Shown: positions 8,894 to 17,800, counted from the first letter of the stretch. The stretch: DNA of 37,725 nt from Pedobacter sp. (GCA_004295885.1 SEDG01000017.1:1-37725), one strand, 5' to 3'. Made by a program: numbers and translations. The notes: a model not told the origin generated them from the sequence alone.

Positions 8894-9708
8894 TGGATTT
8901 TAAGAATAAGGTTGTCGTAATTACCGGTGCATCATCTGGTATTGGTAAGGCATTGGCCGAAGAACTGACAAAACGTGGCGCCAATGTTGTTTTGGGCGCT
9001 CGCCAATACGTAACACTTTGCGAAATTACAGCAGAGCTGGAAGCAAAATATGCAGTAAAGGCTTTAGCTGTTCAATGCGATGTAAGTAAGGAAAGCGATT
9101 GTGAAATGCTGGTTAAACAAACGTTGATCACCTTTGGTAAAATTGATGTTTTAATAAATAATGCTGGACTTTCGATGCGTGCGTTGTTCAACGATGTTGA
9201 TTTATCGGTTTTAAAAAACTTGATGGATGTTAATTTCTGGGGCACTGTTTATTGTACAAAATATGCCTTGCCAGAAATTTTAAAAACCAAAGGTAGTATA
9301 GTTGCCGTATCTTCTATTGCAGGTTACAGAGGTTTACCTGGAAGAACAGGTTATTCAGCTTCAAAATTCGCAATGAACGGTTTTATGGAATCACTCAGAA
9401 CTGAAAACCTAAAAACTGGTGTTCATGTAATGGTGGCTTGTCCTGGCTTTACTACTTCTAACATCCGCGTTGCTGCATTGGCAAAAGATGGTTCGGCTCA
9501 TGGAGAAACAAGTATGGAAGAAGGTAAAATGATGACCTCGGAAGCTGTTGCAGCGATTATAGGCGATGGTATTGTAGCTAGAAAACGTACCTTAATTATG
9601 ACAGGACAGGGTAAATTAGCGGTCTGGGTTAACAAATTATTTCCAGCATTTGCTGATAAAAAAGTGTTCGACTTGTTTGCGAAAGAGAAAAACCCTTTGA
9701 TTAAGTAG
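8893..9708 (+). CDS. SDR-family oxidoreductase
   Basis: A 271-residue classical short-chain dehydrogenase/reductase. TGASSGIG (residues 11-18) is the NAD(P)-binding glycine motif, NNAG is at 89-92, catalytic Ser lies in VAVSSIAG (140-141), and YSASK gives catalytic Tyr154 and Lys158. An Arg after the second strand (GARQ, residue 37) hints at NADP(H) preference. The substrate is unknown. Its ATG (8893-8895) overlaps the TAA of the preceding gene by one base, so it is probably translated by re-initiation as the third gene of the recR cluster. A large palindrome follows its stop. Confidence 0.9.
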   Translation: MDFKNKVVVITGASSGIGKALAEELTKRGANVVLGARQYVTLCEITAELEAKYAVKALAVQCDVSKESDCEMLVKQTLITFGKIDVLINNAGLSMRALFNDVDLSVLKNLMDVNFWGTVYCTKYALPEILKTKGSIVAVSSIAGYRGLPGRTGYSASKFAMNGFMESLRTENLKTGVHVMVACPGFTTSNIRVAALAKDGSAHGETSMEEGKMMTSEAVAAIIGDGIVARKRTLIMTGQGKLAVWVNKLFPAFADKKVFDLFAKEKNPLIK

Positions 9709-9714
9709 ACTTCT

Positions 9715-9770
9715 GGAAATAGAGAATAGGGAATGGGAAATAGGTTAAGCCTTTTCTATTCTCTATTTCC
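9715..9770. repeat. Palindromic intergenic element with 15-bp stem
   Basis: GGAAATAGAGAATAG at 9715-9729 is exactly complementary to CTATTCTCTATTTCC at 9756-9770, with a 26-nt loop. The loop-side copy GGGAAATAG (9735-9743) can alternatively pair with CTATTTCCC (9763-9771), so two competing hairpins are possible. The purine-rich GGGAATGGGAAATAGG word looks like a repeat-family unit. It could terminate the recR cluster but lacks a T tract. Confidence 0.75.
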
Positions 9771-9797
9771 CATTTCCTATTCCCAATAGAAATAAAT

Positions 9798-10640
9798 ATG
9801 CGGTTAACAACCATTCTTATGATTTTAGCTTTCCTCGGCCAGATTTTTACTGGCTCTGCTCAAATATGTGTAGAAAAGAATATCAATTATGCTGGTAATA
9901 CTTATCAAGCGAATACACTAAATATCTATCATAAAAAAGATAGTGTTAAAAGTAAAGATGTAATTGTTTTTGTTCACGGAGGTTCCTGGAGTAGTGGTAA
10001 AAAAGAAACCTATTGGTGGTTAGGCAGAAACTTGGCTAAAAATGATGTAGTAAGTGTAATTATTAATTATCCATTAGCACCAGATGTAACCTATAAAGAA
10101 ATGGCGGCAGCAACGGCTCAAGCTGTTAAATGGGTAAAAGATAACATTGCAACTTATGGAGGTAATGCTAACCGTATTTTTATAATGGGCCACTCGGCAG
10201 GTGGACATTTAGCAGAGCTGATCAATTCAGACCCACAATATTTCGCAACAGCTGGTATAGCAAACCCAATAAAAGGTGTGATTTTAAATGATCCCTTTGG
10301 TTTAGATATGGAAGAATATTTAACTAAGGCTGAAAAAGATGATTATTACACTGACTTCTTAAGAACATTTAGCAAGGAATCAAAAACGTGGCAAGCAGGT
10401 TCACCTTTGTTTTACGTGAAAAATGTTAAAAATCCTCACCTTATTTTCTACGGAACAAAAACCTATGAAGCCATACAAATTCAGTCTGAGCGAATTTATA
10501 AAACATTGCTAGCACAACAAATTCCAGTTAAGCTAGAAAAAATAGAAGGTAAAAAACACGTTCCGATGATTAGTCAGATGATTTGGGGAAGCAATAGCTT
10601 ATACAAAACCATTTTGAACTTTTTAAAAGAGACGAAGTAA
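9798..10640 (+). CDS. Secreted alpha/beta hydrolase (esterase-like)
   Basis: The 280-residue protein has an N-terminal signal peptide (hydrophobic residues 5-16, cleavage near AQ at 21-22). VHGGSW (59-64) is the HGG oxyanion motif of the hormone-sensitive-lipase/BD-FAE type of esterases, and GHSAGGH (131-137) is the nucleophile elbow with Ser133. The catalytic His is probably in EGKKHVPMI near residue 255. It may act on acylated sugars or other esters in the periplasm or outside the cell; the true substrate is not visible. It is preceded by the 9715-9770 palindrome and ends 4 bp from the convergent lipoprotein gene. Confidence 0.82.
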   Translation: MRLTTILMILAFLGQIFTGSAQICVEKNINYAGNTYQANTLNIYHKKDSVKSKDVIVFVHGGSWSSGKKETYWWLGRNLAKNDVVSVIINYPLAPDVTYKEMAAATAQAVKWVKDNIATYGGNANRIFIMGHSAGGHLAELINSDPQYFATAGIANPIKGVILNDPFGLDMEEYLTKAEKDDYYTDFLRTFSKESKTWQAGSPLFYVKNVKNPHLIFYGTKTYEAIQIQSERIYKTLLAQQIPVKLEKIEGKKHVPMISQMIWGSNSLYKTILNFLKETK

Positions 10641-10644
10641 ACTT

Positions 10645-11217
10645 TTATAAAATTTCAACCAGTTTAATCGAACCATCTGAATTTAAACAGAACCTTCCAT
10701 TAATTAATTTCGAATTGGATTGTAAAGCGTTTGCAAATTCATTACATAAGTTGCCACAATCAATATCAGCTTCATCTAATAACGTGTAACCCGAAATGGC
10801 GTCTCCCTTTACGTAATTAATTAGGTCGTTCTTTAACGTTAAATTGAATGTGATGCTTTCATCGACCTTTGTTTTAGAAAGCACTTGCTTTAGTTGGTAT
10901 GCCTTAGACCTACCATCAGCCGGAGGATTTAAAATTTCTGTTTCCACTACTAACAGGTCGTATACGTAACCTACTTCATAATCAAAGCCAACGATTTGAT
11001 CGTAAAATGCAGACCAATTAGTACTTCCGATCTCATTTCCCTGTTGAGCAGAAAAAGTAATAACGGGGCCATAAGGTGCAACTGCGGTTTGCTTAAATTG
11101 GTTTATTCGTATTTTAATTTGATTTTCTGTTTTTTCACAAGAAGAAATTAAAAGCGTTGAGAGAGCTAAAAATGTAAGAAAAACAAGTTTTCTAGCGTTT
11201 AAGATGGTTTTTTTCAT
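10645..11217 (-). CDS. Unknown lipoprotein
   Basis: I do not recognise the family. The 190-residue protein starts with a lipoprotein signal peptide whose lipobox LISSC places the modified cysteine at residue 27, followed by EKTENQ, so a lipid-anchored envelope protein is expected. The mature part contains a CGNLC pair near residue 155 and mixed alpha/beta-like sequence with no catalytic motif that I can identify. ATG at 11217 is the only sensible start. It converges with the alpha/beta hydrolase gene (4 bp between stops); no terminator is visible there. Confidence 0.7.
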   Translation of the reverse strand: MKKTILNARKLVFLTFLALSTLLISSCEKTENQIKIRINQFKQTAVAPYGPVITFSAQQGNEIGSTNWSAFYDQIVGFDYEVGYVYDLLVVETEILNPPADGRSKAYQLKQVLSKTKVDESITFNLTLKNDLINYVKGDAISGYTLLDEADIDCGNLCNEFANALQSNSKLINGRFCLNSDGSIKLVEIL

Positions 11218-11532
11218 AAAAGAATAGGATGGAGAGTGGTTATATTCAAATGTAAAAAAATTAACTATTAGTTACAACTAAGAGTTTAGTAATTTTCCCC
11301 ATTTTAAAGTTATCTTATTAAAAGTTAGTGTTTTAAAAATCGATAAATGCAAAAACCCCTACCAAATCAATGGTAAGGGTTGTGCTAAACATTGGTAGAT
11401 GTTTATATAAAGTTCTTACTATCATCCGATAAATAACACTTCATCCTATTGAATTACGTGAATAATTCGACTAAAGAACAGAGAATTGAAACGTTTGTTT
11501 GCAATATTCCTAAAAGAGCTTCTATTGTAGAA
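11218..11532. other. Gene-free spacer containing one terminator
   Basis: This 315-bp gap between two minus-strand genes holds the terminator at 11350-11381. The rest is AT-rich with no convincing small gene, RNA or repeat. Confidence 0.5.
11350..11381 (-). terminator. Rho-independent terminator, probably of the Kir channel gene
   Basis: On the minus strand AACCC-TTACCA pairs with TGGTA-GGGTT around one mismatch (arms 11354-11364 and 11371-11381), followed by TTTTT. It lies about 150 bp beyond the channel gene stop, which is long but within the same gene-free gap. Confidence 0.7.
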
Positions 11533-12471
11533 TTAAGCTAAAATAGTATCACTAAGTTTCGATAAGTCTAATGTGGTTATGCCTTCTTCATCTTGAGACA
11601 AGATTGGAGAAAAGCGATGTTTGAAGAGGATGTGCTCATCTAAATAAGACGCTCTGCTATGTACTGTTTGAGAAAAAATGTCATCAAATGCGTTTAGGAG
11701 AATTAAAACTTCGGTTTCTCCCTCCATCATTTCTTCTTTTGTCATTCCAAAAAGAGGACTCTTTTCATCTATCGGATGAACAACAGTCCAACTCAATGAT
11801 AGCAATCCTATTTTATTCCTTTCTAATTCTAAAGGCAAAAACCGTCTAGTTTTTTTACCATCAACCACTTGATTTATGGTAAAAACCATTTGAACTTCGA
11901 TCTCAATTAATTGGTTGTTTCGCCCGTTGGCCAACCTAAACATCAGACCTGTTATTTCTTTATATAGCGCCACCACCATATTTTTACTGTATATAATTTT
12001 GGCATTTGGCCTAGAGAATCGGCCATACAATAAACCAGTTGCCAAGGCAAAAGCTAACAGGCCTAACATAGATTCGAAAGCGGCAATACAACTTGTTAAA
12101 AAGCCAACTGGACTTATGTGCCCATAACCAACAGTAGAAATAGTTTGCGCAGAGAAGAAGAAAGCGTCAAAAAAATGGTCGCGGGTAGTAATTCCAGGTG
12201 CGCCATGTAAATTTTCAATCCCAATTAAAACATAAATTGAAGCGAAAAGAATGTTAATTGCTAGATAGGCCATTAAAATGATAAACATAAACTTTCTCCA
12301 CGACATAGAAATTAGCCAGTTGTAAGTGTCGTTAGAACTGAATATTGGACGCCCGATTCTTTTAACATTAGAAGTTCCGTCGGCATTCATCATCCTTTGG
12401 TCTTTGCCCATTGGTCCTTTTCCAAAACCCAAGTCGTCTTCTTCGTGCTGTTTTCTTTTAATAAAAGCCAT
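11533..12471 (-). CDS. Inward-rectifier (Kir-type) potassium channel
   Basis: A 312-residue protein with the prokaryotic Kir layout. It has a cytoplasmic N-terminus, an amphipathic slide helix near NDTYNWLISMSWRKF, TM1 (about 63-83), a pore helix with the selectivity filter TVGYG (113-117), TM2 (about 125-147), and a C-terminal immunoglobulin-like IRK domain from about 155 containing FRLANGRNNQLIEIEV and SWTVVHPIDEKSPLFG, both typical of the family. It should form a tetrameric K+ channel in the inner membrane. The gene is monocistronic between a terminator and a divergent protease gene. The ATG at 12471 precedes basic residues, as expected. Confidence 0.92.
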   Translation of the reverse strand: MAFIKRKQHEEDDLGFGKGPMGKDQRMMNADGTSNVKRIGRPIFSSNDTYNWLISMSWRKFMFIILMAYLAINILFASIYVLIGIENLHGAPGITTRDHFFDAFFFSAQTISTVGYGHISPVGFLTSCIAAFESMLGLLAFALATGLLYGRFSRPNAKIIYSKNMVVALYKEITGLMFRLANGRNNQLIEIEVQMVFTINQVVDGKKTRRFLPLELERNKIGLLSLSWTVVHPIDEKSPLFGMTKEEMMEGETEVLILLNAFDDIFSQTVHSRASYLDEHILFKHRFSPILSQDEEGITTLDLSKLSDTILA

Positions 12472-12593
12472 ATTTTTAAATTGTTTTGAGAAAGATTTTG
12501 CAAATTAAGCATATTAAAAGGCTCGCCTAAATGTTACCCAATAATAGTTAATAATAAATATTTTGAAAGTATTTTAGCTAACCTAAATCCCAT

Positions 12594-15500
12594 ATGATGA
12601 AGAAAATTTTTACGCTATTTTTATGCTCTCTCTTTGCAATCGCGGCAAATGCAGAAACCCAACCGCAATGGATGCGTTATCCATCAATTTCACCAGATGG
12701 CACTAGCATTGTGTTCACTTTTAAAGGTGATTTATACAAAGTGTCTAGTGCTGGAGGAACAGCCCAGCAAATTACATTTCACGATGCCCATGATTTTATG
12801 CCGGTATGGAGTAAAGACGGAAAACAGATTGCGTTTGCTTCAAATCGTTATGGCAATTTTGATATTTTTATCATGAACGCCAATGGTGGTGCCGCAAAAA
12901 GATTAACTTATCACTCTGCAGACGAGTTTCCTTATAGCTTTACTTTCGATAATAAAGCTGTTGTTTTTGGAGGTGTAAGACAAGATGAAGCAATTCACCG
13001 TCAATTTCCCACAGGTTCACAACCCGAGCTTTATAGCGTAGCTACAGAAGGTAGCAGAATAAATCAAATATTTACTATTCCTGCCGAATATGTTCAGTCA
13101 TCAAAAGATGGATCAAAAATGATTTATCATGATAAAAAAGGTGGCGAAAATGAGTGGCGTAAACACCATAAATCTTCTGTTGCTAGAGCAGTTTGGTTGT
13201 ATGACAAAAAAACTAATAAACATCAACAACTGAGCAGTTTTTATGGAGAAAATAGAAACCCAGTATTCGCAGACCAAGAAAAAAGCATTTATTATCTAAG
13301 TGAACAAAGTGGAAACTTTAATATTCACAAAATGCCTTTGTCAGCTAATGCTAAAAATGAGCAAATAACTAATTTTAAAACGTTTCCAGTTAGATTTTTA
13401 AGCTCTTCTAACGACGGGTTGTTAAGCTTTGGTTATGATGGGGAAATTTACACGCTAAAGCCTGGGCAGCAGCCTAAAAAGGTGGAGGTAGCAATTACCA
13501 CTCAAGATAAAAACAATAACGAAAGCTTCATTGCGATTAATGGCGGAGTTAGAGAGATGGCAGTATCTCCTGATGGAAAAGAAGTCGCGTTTATAGCCAG
13601 GGGCGAAGTTTTTGTAACCTCTGCCGATGGCAAAATGACTAAAAGAGTAACCAATACTTCAGAGCAAGAAAGGTTTGTAGATTTTGCTCCAGATGGTAAA
13701 TCAATTATTTATTCTAGCGAGAGAAATGGAAAATGGCGCATTTATGAAGTGAAAAAAGTTCGTAAAGAAGAACCTTATTTCTTCGCATCAACAGTGTTAG
13801 AGGAGAAGTCTTTAGTAAGCAATGATAAGGATAATTATATGCCAAGCATATCGCCCGATGGCAAAAGAATAGCCTATATAGAGGATAGAAGAGCTTTAAG
13901 GGTGATGGAAATTGGCACCAAACAAGCAGTTACTTTATTGTCTCCAGACGAGTTATTTTACATGCAAGATGGCGACCAGTATTTCACCTGGAGCCCAGAT
14001 AGTCAATGGCTTTTGGCAACTTATCGTCCAACCATGTCAAATGGCGAAGTGGTGTTGTTAGATGCAAAGGGAAAACTGCCAATGAGAAATTTAACGAAAA
14101 GTGGCTTTGGAGATGGCAATGCAAAATGGGTAAATGGTGGCAAACAAATGTTGTGGTTTAGCAATAGAGATGGACTAAAATCTCAGGCAAATTCAGGTTC
14201 TTCACAACGTGATGTTTATGGAATGTTTTTCACAAAAGATGCTTGGGATCGTTTCAACCTAGATAAAGAAGATTTTGCCTTGTTAAAAGAAATGGAGGCT
14301 ACGCAAAAGAAAGCTAAAGATGAAGCCGATAAGAAAGCCGAAAAAGAAAAGGGAATAAAACCTATTAAGCCAGATTCTACCGTTAAATTTGATTGGGATG
14401 GAATGGAAATGAGAAAAGCTAGATTAACCATTCACTCTTCTTCATTAAGTGATGCAGTAATTACAAAAGACGGCGAAAAGCTTTTCTATTTGGCAAGTTT
14501 CGAAAAAGGAACTAATCTTTGGAGTACCAATCTTCGTACAAAAGAAACCAAGATGGAAATTGCTTTAGACGGAATGGGTGGAAGCCTAATGTGGGACAAG
14601 ACGCAAAAGAACTTGTACTTGTTAAGCGGAGGTAGAGTTTCTAAAATCAATACTGAAAATAATAAAAGAGAGCCAATTACCATTGAGGGAGAAGTGCAAG
14701 TTAATGCGGAAGCAGAACGTGAGTATATGTTTGAACACGTTTGGCTAAGAAACAAAGGGATGTTTTACACCGCTAATATGCATGGGGCAGATTGGGAAGC
14801 TTTAAAACCAGCCTATAAAAAATATCTTCCATCTATTGGTAATAGCTACGAATTTGCAGAAATGTTGTCGGAACTATTGGGCGAGCTTAACGTGTCTCAC
14901 TCTGGCGCTAGGTTTGGAAGCAGTACACCTACCGATGACGCTACAGCTTCACTGGGTATTTTATTAAACTATTCGCACAAAGGCGATGGAATATTAATTG
15001 AAGAAATTTTAGCTGGTGGACCATTAGATAGAGCAGCGAATACTGTTGCTAAAAAAGGAATGATCATCGAAAAAATAGATGGTCAATTAGTAGAAGCCAA
15101 TCAAGATATTGCTAAGTATTTAAACAGAAAAGCTGGTCAGCTCACCTTGCTAGAGATATTAAATCCTAAAAATGGAGAGAGACAGCAACTAACGATGAAG
15201 CCAATTCCCTTAGCGCTAGAAAATCAATTGCTTTACAGAAGATGGGTTAAAATTAACCAAGCAGAAGTTGACAGTTTAAGTAAGGGACAATTAGGTTATG
15301 TGCATATTCCTGGAATGAGTGATGGTCCTTATCGTAACGTTTATGAGGAAATGATGGGTAAATATGCTGACAGAAAAGCTGTTATTGTAGATACTCGATT
15401 TAATGGAGGTGGAGATTTAGTGTCTGATTTAGCAATGTTCTTTACGGGTCAGAAATTTTTAGATTATGCAACCGATAAACGTTCGGTAGGTGGCGAGCCA

Positions 15501-15842
15501 ACATTTAGGTGGACTAAACCTACCTTGGCAATGTTTAACGAGGCAAACTATAGCGACGGCCATTGTTTCTCTTGCGGGTATAAAGATTTAAAAATCGGAA
15601 AAACAGTAGGTATGCCGGTTCCAGGTACCTGTAGTTTTGCAGGTTGGGAAACATTAATTGATGGTACAAGATGGGGTTCTATTCCTATTAGTGCTAAAAA
15701 TAAAGCTGGAGAATGGTTAGAGAACAATGAAACTAAACCAGACATACTGGTAAAAAATATGCCTGGAATGATTGATCAGGGCAAGGATGAACAGTTAATT
15801 GTAGCTATTAAAGAATTAATGACAGAAGTAAAACCTAAATAA
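12594..15842 (+). CDS. Exported tricorn-like S41 family peptidase
   Basis: The 1082-residue protein starts at tandem ATGs (12594 or 12597) and has a signal peptide ending near ANA-ETQ. The N-terminal ~680 residues contain TolB/WD40-like beta-propeller repeats with the signature SPDG (YPSISPDGTSIVFTF, SPDGKEVAFIARG, SPDGKRIAYIED). A Lys/Glu-rich segment near residues 570-595 looks like a flexible or helical linker. The tricorn core follows: probable catalytic His769 in GELNVSHSGAR, a PDZ domain at about 790-880, and the S41 domain with VIVDTRFNGGGDLV and probable nucleophile Ser987 in YSDGHCFSCGY. It should degrade peptides, here in the periplasm or outer envelope rather than the cytoplasm. 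Confidence 0.88.
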   Translation: MMKKIFTLFLCSLFAIAANAETQPQWMRYPSISPDGTSIVFTFKGDLYKVSSAGGTAQQITFHDAHDFMPVWSKDGKQIAFASNRYGNFDIFIMNANGGAAKRLTYHSADEFPYSFTFDNKAVVFGGVRQDEAIHRQFPTGSQPELYSVATEGSRINQIFTIPAEYVQSSKDGSKMIYHDKKGGENEWRKHHKSSVARAVWLYDKKTNKHQQLSSFYGENRNPVFADQEKSIYYLSEQSGNFNIHKMPLSANAKNEQITNFKTFPVRFLSSSNDGLLSFGYDGEIYTLKPGQQPKKVEVAITTQDKNNNESFIAINGGVREMAVSPDGKEVAFIARGEVFVTSADGKMTKRVTNTSEQERFVDFAPDGKSIIYSSERNGKWRIYEVKKVRKEEPYFFASTVLEEKSLVSNDKDNYMPSISPDGKRIAYIEDRRALRVMEIGTKQAVTLLSPDELFYMQDGDQYFTWSPDSQWLLATYRPTMSNGEVVLLDAKGKLPMRNLTKSGFGDGNAKWVNGGKQMLWFSNRDGLKSQANSGSSQRDVYGMFFTKDAWDRFNLDKEDFALLKEMEATQKKAKDEADKKAEKEKGIKPIKPDSTVKFDWDGMEMRKARLTIHSSSLSDAVITKDGEKLFYLASFEKGTNLWSTNLRTKETKMEIALDGMGGSLMWDKTQKNLYLLSGGRVSKINTENNKREPITIEGEVQVNAEAEREYMFEHVWLRNKGMFYTANMHGADWEALKPAYKKYLPSIGNSYEFAEMLSELLGELNVSHSGARFGSSTPTDDATASLGILLNYSHKGDGILIEEILAGGPLDRAANTVAKKGMIIEKIDGQLVEANQDIAKYLNRKAGQLTLLEILNPKNGERQQLTMKPIPLALENQLLYRRWVKINQAEVDSLSKGQLGYVHIPGMSDGPYRNVYEEMMGKYADRKAVIVDTRFNGGGDLVSDLAMFFTGQKFLDYATDKRSVGGEPTFRWTKPTLAMFNEANYSDGHCFSCGYKDLKIGKTVGMPVPGTCSFAGWETLIDGTRWGSIPISAKNKAGEWLENNETKPDILVKNMPGMIDQGKDEQLIVAIKELMTEVKPK

Positions 15843-15852
15843 TTCAAAAAAT

Positions 15853-15884
15853 TTTGCTTTTAATCAAAAACTATTACATATTTG
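15853..15884 (+). promoter_or_regulatory. Promoter of the trp leader
   Basis: TTTG at 15853-15856 is followed after exactly 20 bp by CATATTTG at 15877-15884, which matches TAnnTTTG except the first base. The 19-21 bp spacing of the Bacteroidota -33/-7 consensus is met. The leader-peptide ATG is 8 bp after the -7 box. This is the best two-box promoter I found in the window. Confidence 0.6.
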
Positions 15885-15892
15885 CCAACAGA

Positions 15893-15946
15893 ATGATACA
15901 GATAAACGCAAATAAAAATTGGTGGTGGCATTACGCAACAGCGTGA
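15893..15946 (+). CDS. trpL: trp operon leader peptide (17 aa, WWW)
   Basis: A 17-codon ORF, MIQINANKNWWWHYATA, lies directly after the promoter and 44 bp before a strong intrinsic terminator, upstream of trpD. Three consecutive Trp codons (15920-15928) are the hallmark of a ribosome-dependent attenuation leader: with scarce charged tRNA-Trp the ribosome stalls there. GCAAC at 15935-15939, just after the Trp codons, can pair with GTTGC at 15995-15999, the 5' arm of the terminator. A ribosome stalled at the first Trp codon would leave it free (antitermination), whereas one reaching the TGA at 15944 would cover it (termination). The pairing core is only 5 bp, so the antiterminator is less certain than the leader and terminator. 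Confidence 0.85.
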   Translation: MIQINANKNWWWHYATA

Positions 15947-15990
15947 TGTGATCCTTATTTATACGTTTATTTTTTTATAAAAATATTTTG

Positions 15991-16026
15991 AAGGGTTGCT
16001 TGTAAAAAGGCAACCTTTTTTGTTTT
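15991..16026 (+). terminator. trp attenuator (intrinsic terminator)
   Basis: AAGGGTTGC (15991-15999) pairs with GCAACCTTT (16010-16018) through one G-U pair, with a 10-nt loop, followed by a T-rich tail (TTTTTTGTTTT). Its position between the WWW leader peptide and trpD makes it the attenuator. It probably does not serve the upstream protease gene, whose transcript would have to read through the trp promoter and leader. Confidence 0.85.
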
Positions 16027-16091
16027 AAACCTATGACCGATCCTAATTTATTGGGGAGCTCTCATAAACCATAAAGACAATAAATTAATTG

Positions 16092-17078
16092 ATGAAACAA
16101 ATACTAAATCACCTTTTCGAAAATAAAACCTTTAGCAAAGAAGAAGCGCAACGAATTCTGACTTCAATTGCTTTAGGAGAATTTAACAGCTCACAAATTG
16201 CAGCTTTTATTACTGCTTATGGCATGAGAAATATCACGGTTGATGAATTACAAGGCTTCCGCGATGCGATGTTAGATTTATGCTTAAAAATTAATCTGTC
16301 AGATTTCGAACTGGTAGACCTTTGTGGTACTGGTGGCGATGGAAAAGACACTTTTAATATCTCAACTTTAGCCTCGTTTGTGGTGGCTGGCGCTGGTCAT
16401 AAGGTGGCAAAACATGGTAATTATGGAGTTTCTTCTGGTTGCGGTTCATCAAATGTAATGGAATATTTAGGTTATACTTTTACCAATGATGAAAGTAAAT
16501 TGAAACGTAGTTTAGACCAAGCGGGCATTTGTTTTTTACATGCTCCATTATTTAACCCAGCAATGAAAACTGTAGCGCCAATTAGAAAAGAATTGGGCGT
16601 AAAAACATTTTTTAACATGCTTGGCCCAATGGTAAATCCGGCGCAGCCGAAAAACCAAATTGTAGGTGTATTTAGTTTAGAGTTGGCTCGTATATATGCA
16701 TACCTATATCAGCAAACAGATAAAAATTATACCATTATCCATGCAGTGGATGGCTTTGATGAAGTATCACTAACCTGCGACTTTAAAACTTTCAGTAAAA
16801 AAGGAGAGGCTTTAAATAAGGTTTCAGATTTAGGTTTTGAAGAAATCAGCGAAAAGGATATTCAGGGTGGAGACACTGTAGAATCGTCAGCAGAAATTTT
16901 TACCAATATTTTAAATGGAAAAGGAACAGATGCACAAATGAATGTGGTGTTAACAAATGCAGCATTAGCCATCCAAACCATAAAACAAGATGTACCTTTT
17001 GCAGATTGTTATTACGAAGCCGAAGAATCTTTAATGAATAAAAAAGCTTTAGAGAGTTTTAAAAAATTGATAACTGTT
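16092..17078 (+). CDS. trpD: Anthranilate phosphoribosyltransferase
   Basis: The protein has 329 residues, the normal length. GTGGDG at 79-84 and KHGN at 107-110 are the phosphoribosyl-pyrophosphate and anthranilate site motifs of TrpD. It transfers anthranilate to PRPP, the second step of tryptophan synthesis. I chose the ATG at 16092 over the adjoining TTG at 16089. It is the first structural gene after the trp attenuator, a place normally held by trpE and trpG, neither of which is present here. A short palindrome-bearing spacer without trpC follows. The gene itself looks intact and functional. Confidence 0.95.
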
Positions 17079-17087
17079 TAATAAAGT

Positions 17088-17160
17088 AACCATATAAGGC
17101 ATTTAAGATAATATAAGTCTTTACGCCTAACTTAAATGAACTTATATTTCTTATATGGTT
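17088..17160. repeat. Palindromic element in the trpD-trpF spacer
   Basis: AACCATATAAG (17088-17098) and CTTATATGGTT (17150-17160) are a perfect 11-bp inverted repeat spanning nearly the whole spacer. ATTTAAG at 17101-17107 and CTTAAAT at 17131-17137 form an inner inverted pair, and ATATAAGT / ACTTATAT-like words recur. The element occupies the position where trpC would usually lie. Confidence 0.75.
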
Positions 17161-17172
17161 CAAGCTTAAAAA

Positions 17173-17796
17173 ATGAAGTTGAAACTAAAAGTATGTGGAA
17201 TTAGGCAAGCGAGTAACATCGCTGCGGTAGCAGATTTACAGCCTGACTATTTGGGTTTTATATTCTACCAAAAATCGCCGCGTTTTATTAGTGAGGTTTC
17301 CGCAGAGCTGATTAAATACGTTCCATCAACCATAAAAACCACAGGGGTTTTTGTTAGCGAAGATTTAGAAACGGTTAAGGCTTATATATTCAAGTACAAT
17401 TTAAAAGCGGTGCAATTACATGGAAAAGAAGATGTGGCTTATTGCACAGAATTAAAATCCACAGGTGTGGAAGTAATAAAAGCTTTTGGAATAGATGAAA
17501 ACTTTGATTTTTCTAAATTAAAAGGTTATTTAAACGCAGTTGATTATTTCTTGTTCGATACCCAAACACCCGCTCACGGAGGTTCAGGGAAAATATTCGA
17601 TTGGAAATTATTAACAAACTATACTTTCGATAAACCTTATTTTTTAAGCGGTGGAATTGATTTAACACATACAACAGCAATAAAAACTATAAACGATCCA
17701 AGACTTTACGCCCTAGATGTTAATAGCAAGTTTGAGCTAGAGCCAGGGCTAAAGGATGTAAAAAAGTTAAGAGAATTTTTTAAAGAGATTAAATGA
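17173..17796 (+). CDS. trpF: Phosphoribosylanthranilate isomerase
   Basis: A 207-residue TIM barrel of the usual TrpF length. KVCGI places the catalytic general base Cys8, and LFDTQTPAHGGSGKIFDW holds the catalytic general acid Asp129 and the phosphate-binding GGSG. It performs the Amadori rearrangement of phosphoribosylanthranilate to CdRP. The next enzyme in the pathway, TrpC, is not encoded in this window. It is flanked on both sides by palindromic repeats: 12 bp before its ATG and 4 bp after its stop. Confidence 0.95.
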   Translation: MKLKLKVCGIRQASNIAAVADLQPDYLGFIFYQKSPRFISEVSAELIKYVPSTIKTTGVFVSEDLETVKAYIFKYNLKAVQLHGKEDVAYCTELKSTGVEVIKAFGIDENFDFSKLKGYLNAVDYFLFDTQTPAHGGSGKIFDWKLLTNYTFDKPYFLSGGIDLTHTTAIKTINDPRLYALDVNSKFELEPGLKDVKKLREFFKEIK

Positions 17797-17800
17797 TATT

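Noticed and set aside
14486..14755. Longest of several minus-strand ORFs inside the protease gene
   Set aside because: It lies opposite conserved S41 protease sequence and shows no independent coding signs.
16034..16075. A 13-codon ORF (MTDPNLLGSSHKP) between the attenuator and trpD
   Set aside because: It could be a scar of lost trpE/trpG or a second leader, but it has no Trp codons and no recognisable match to either protein.
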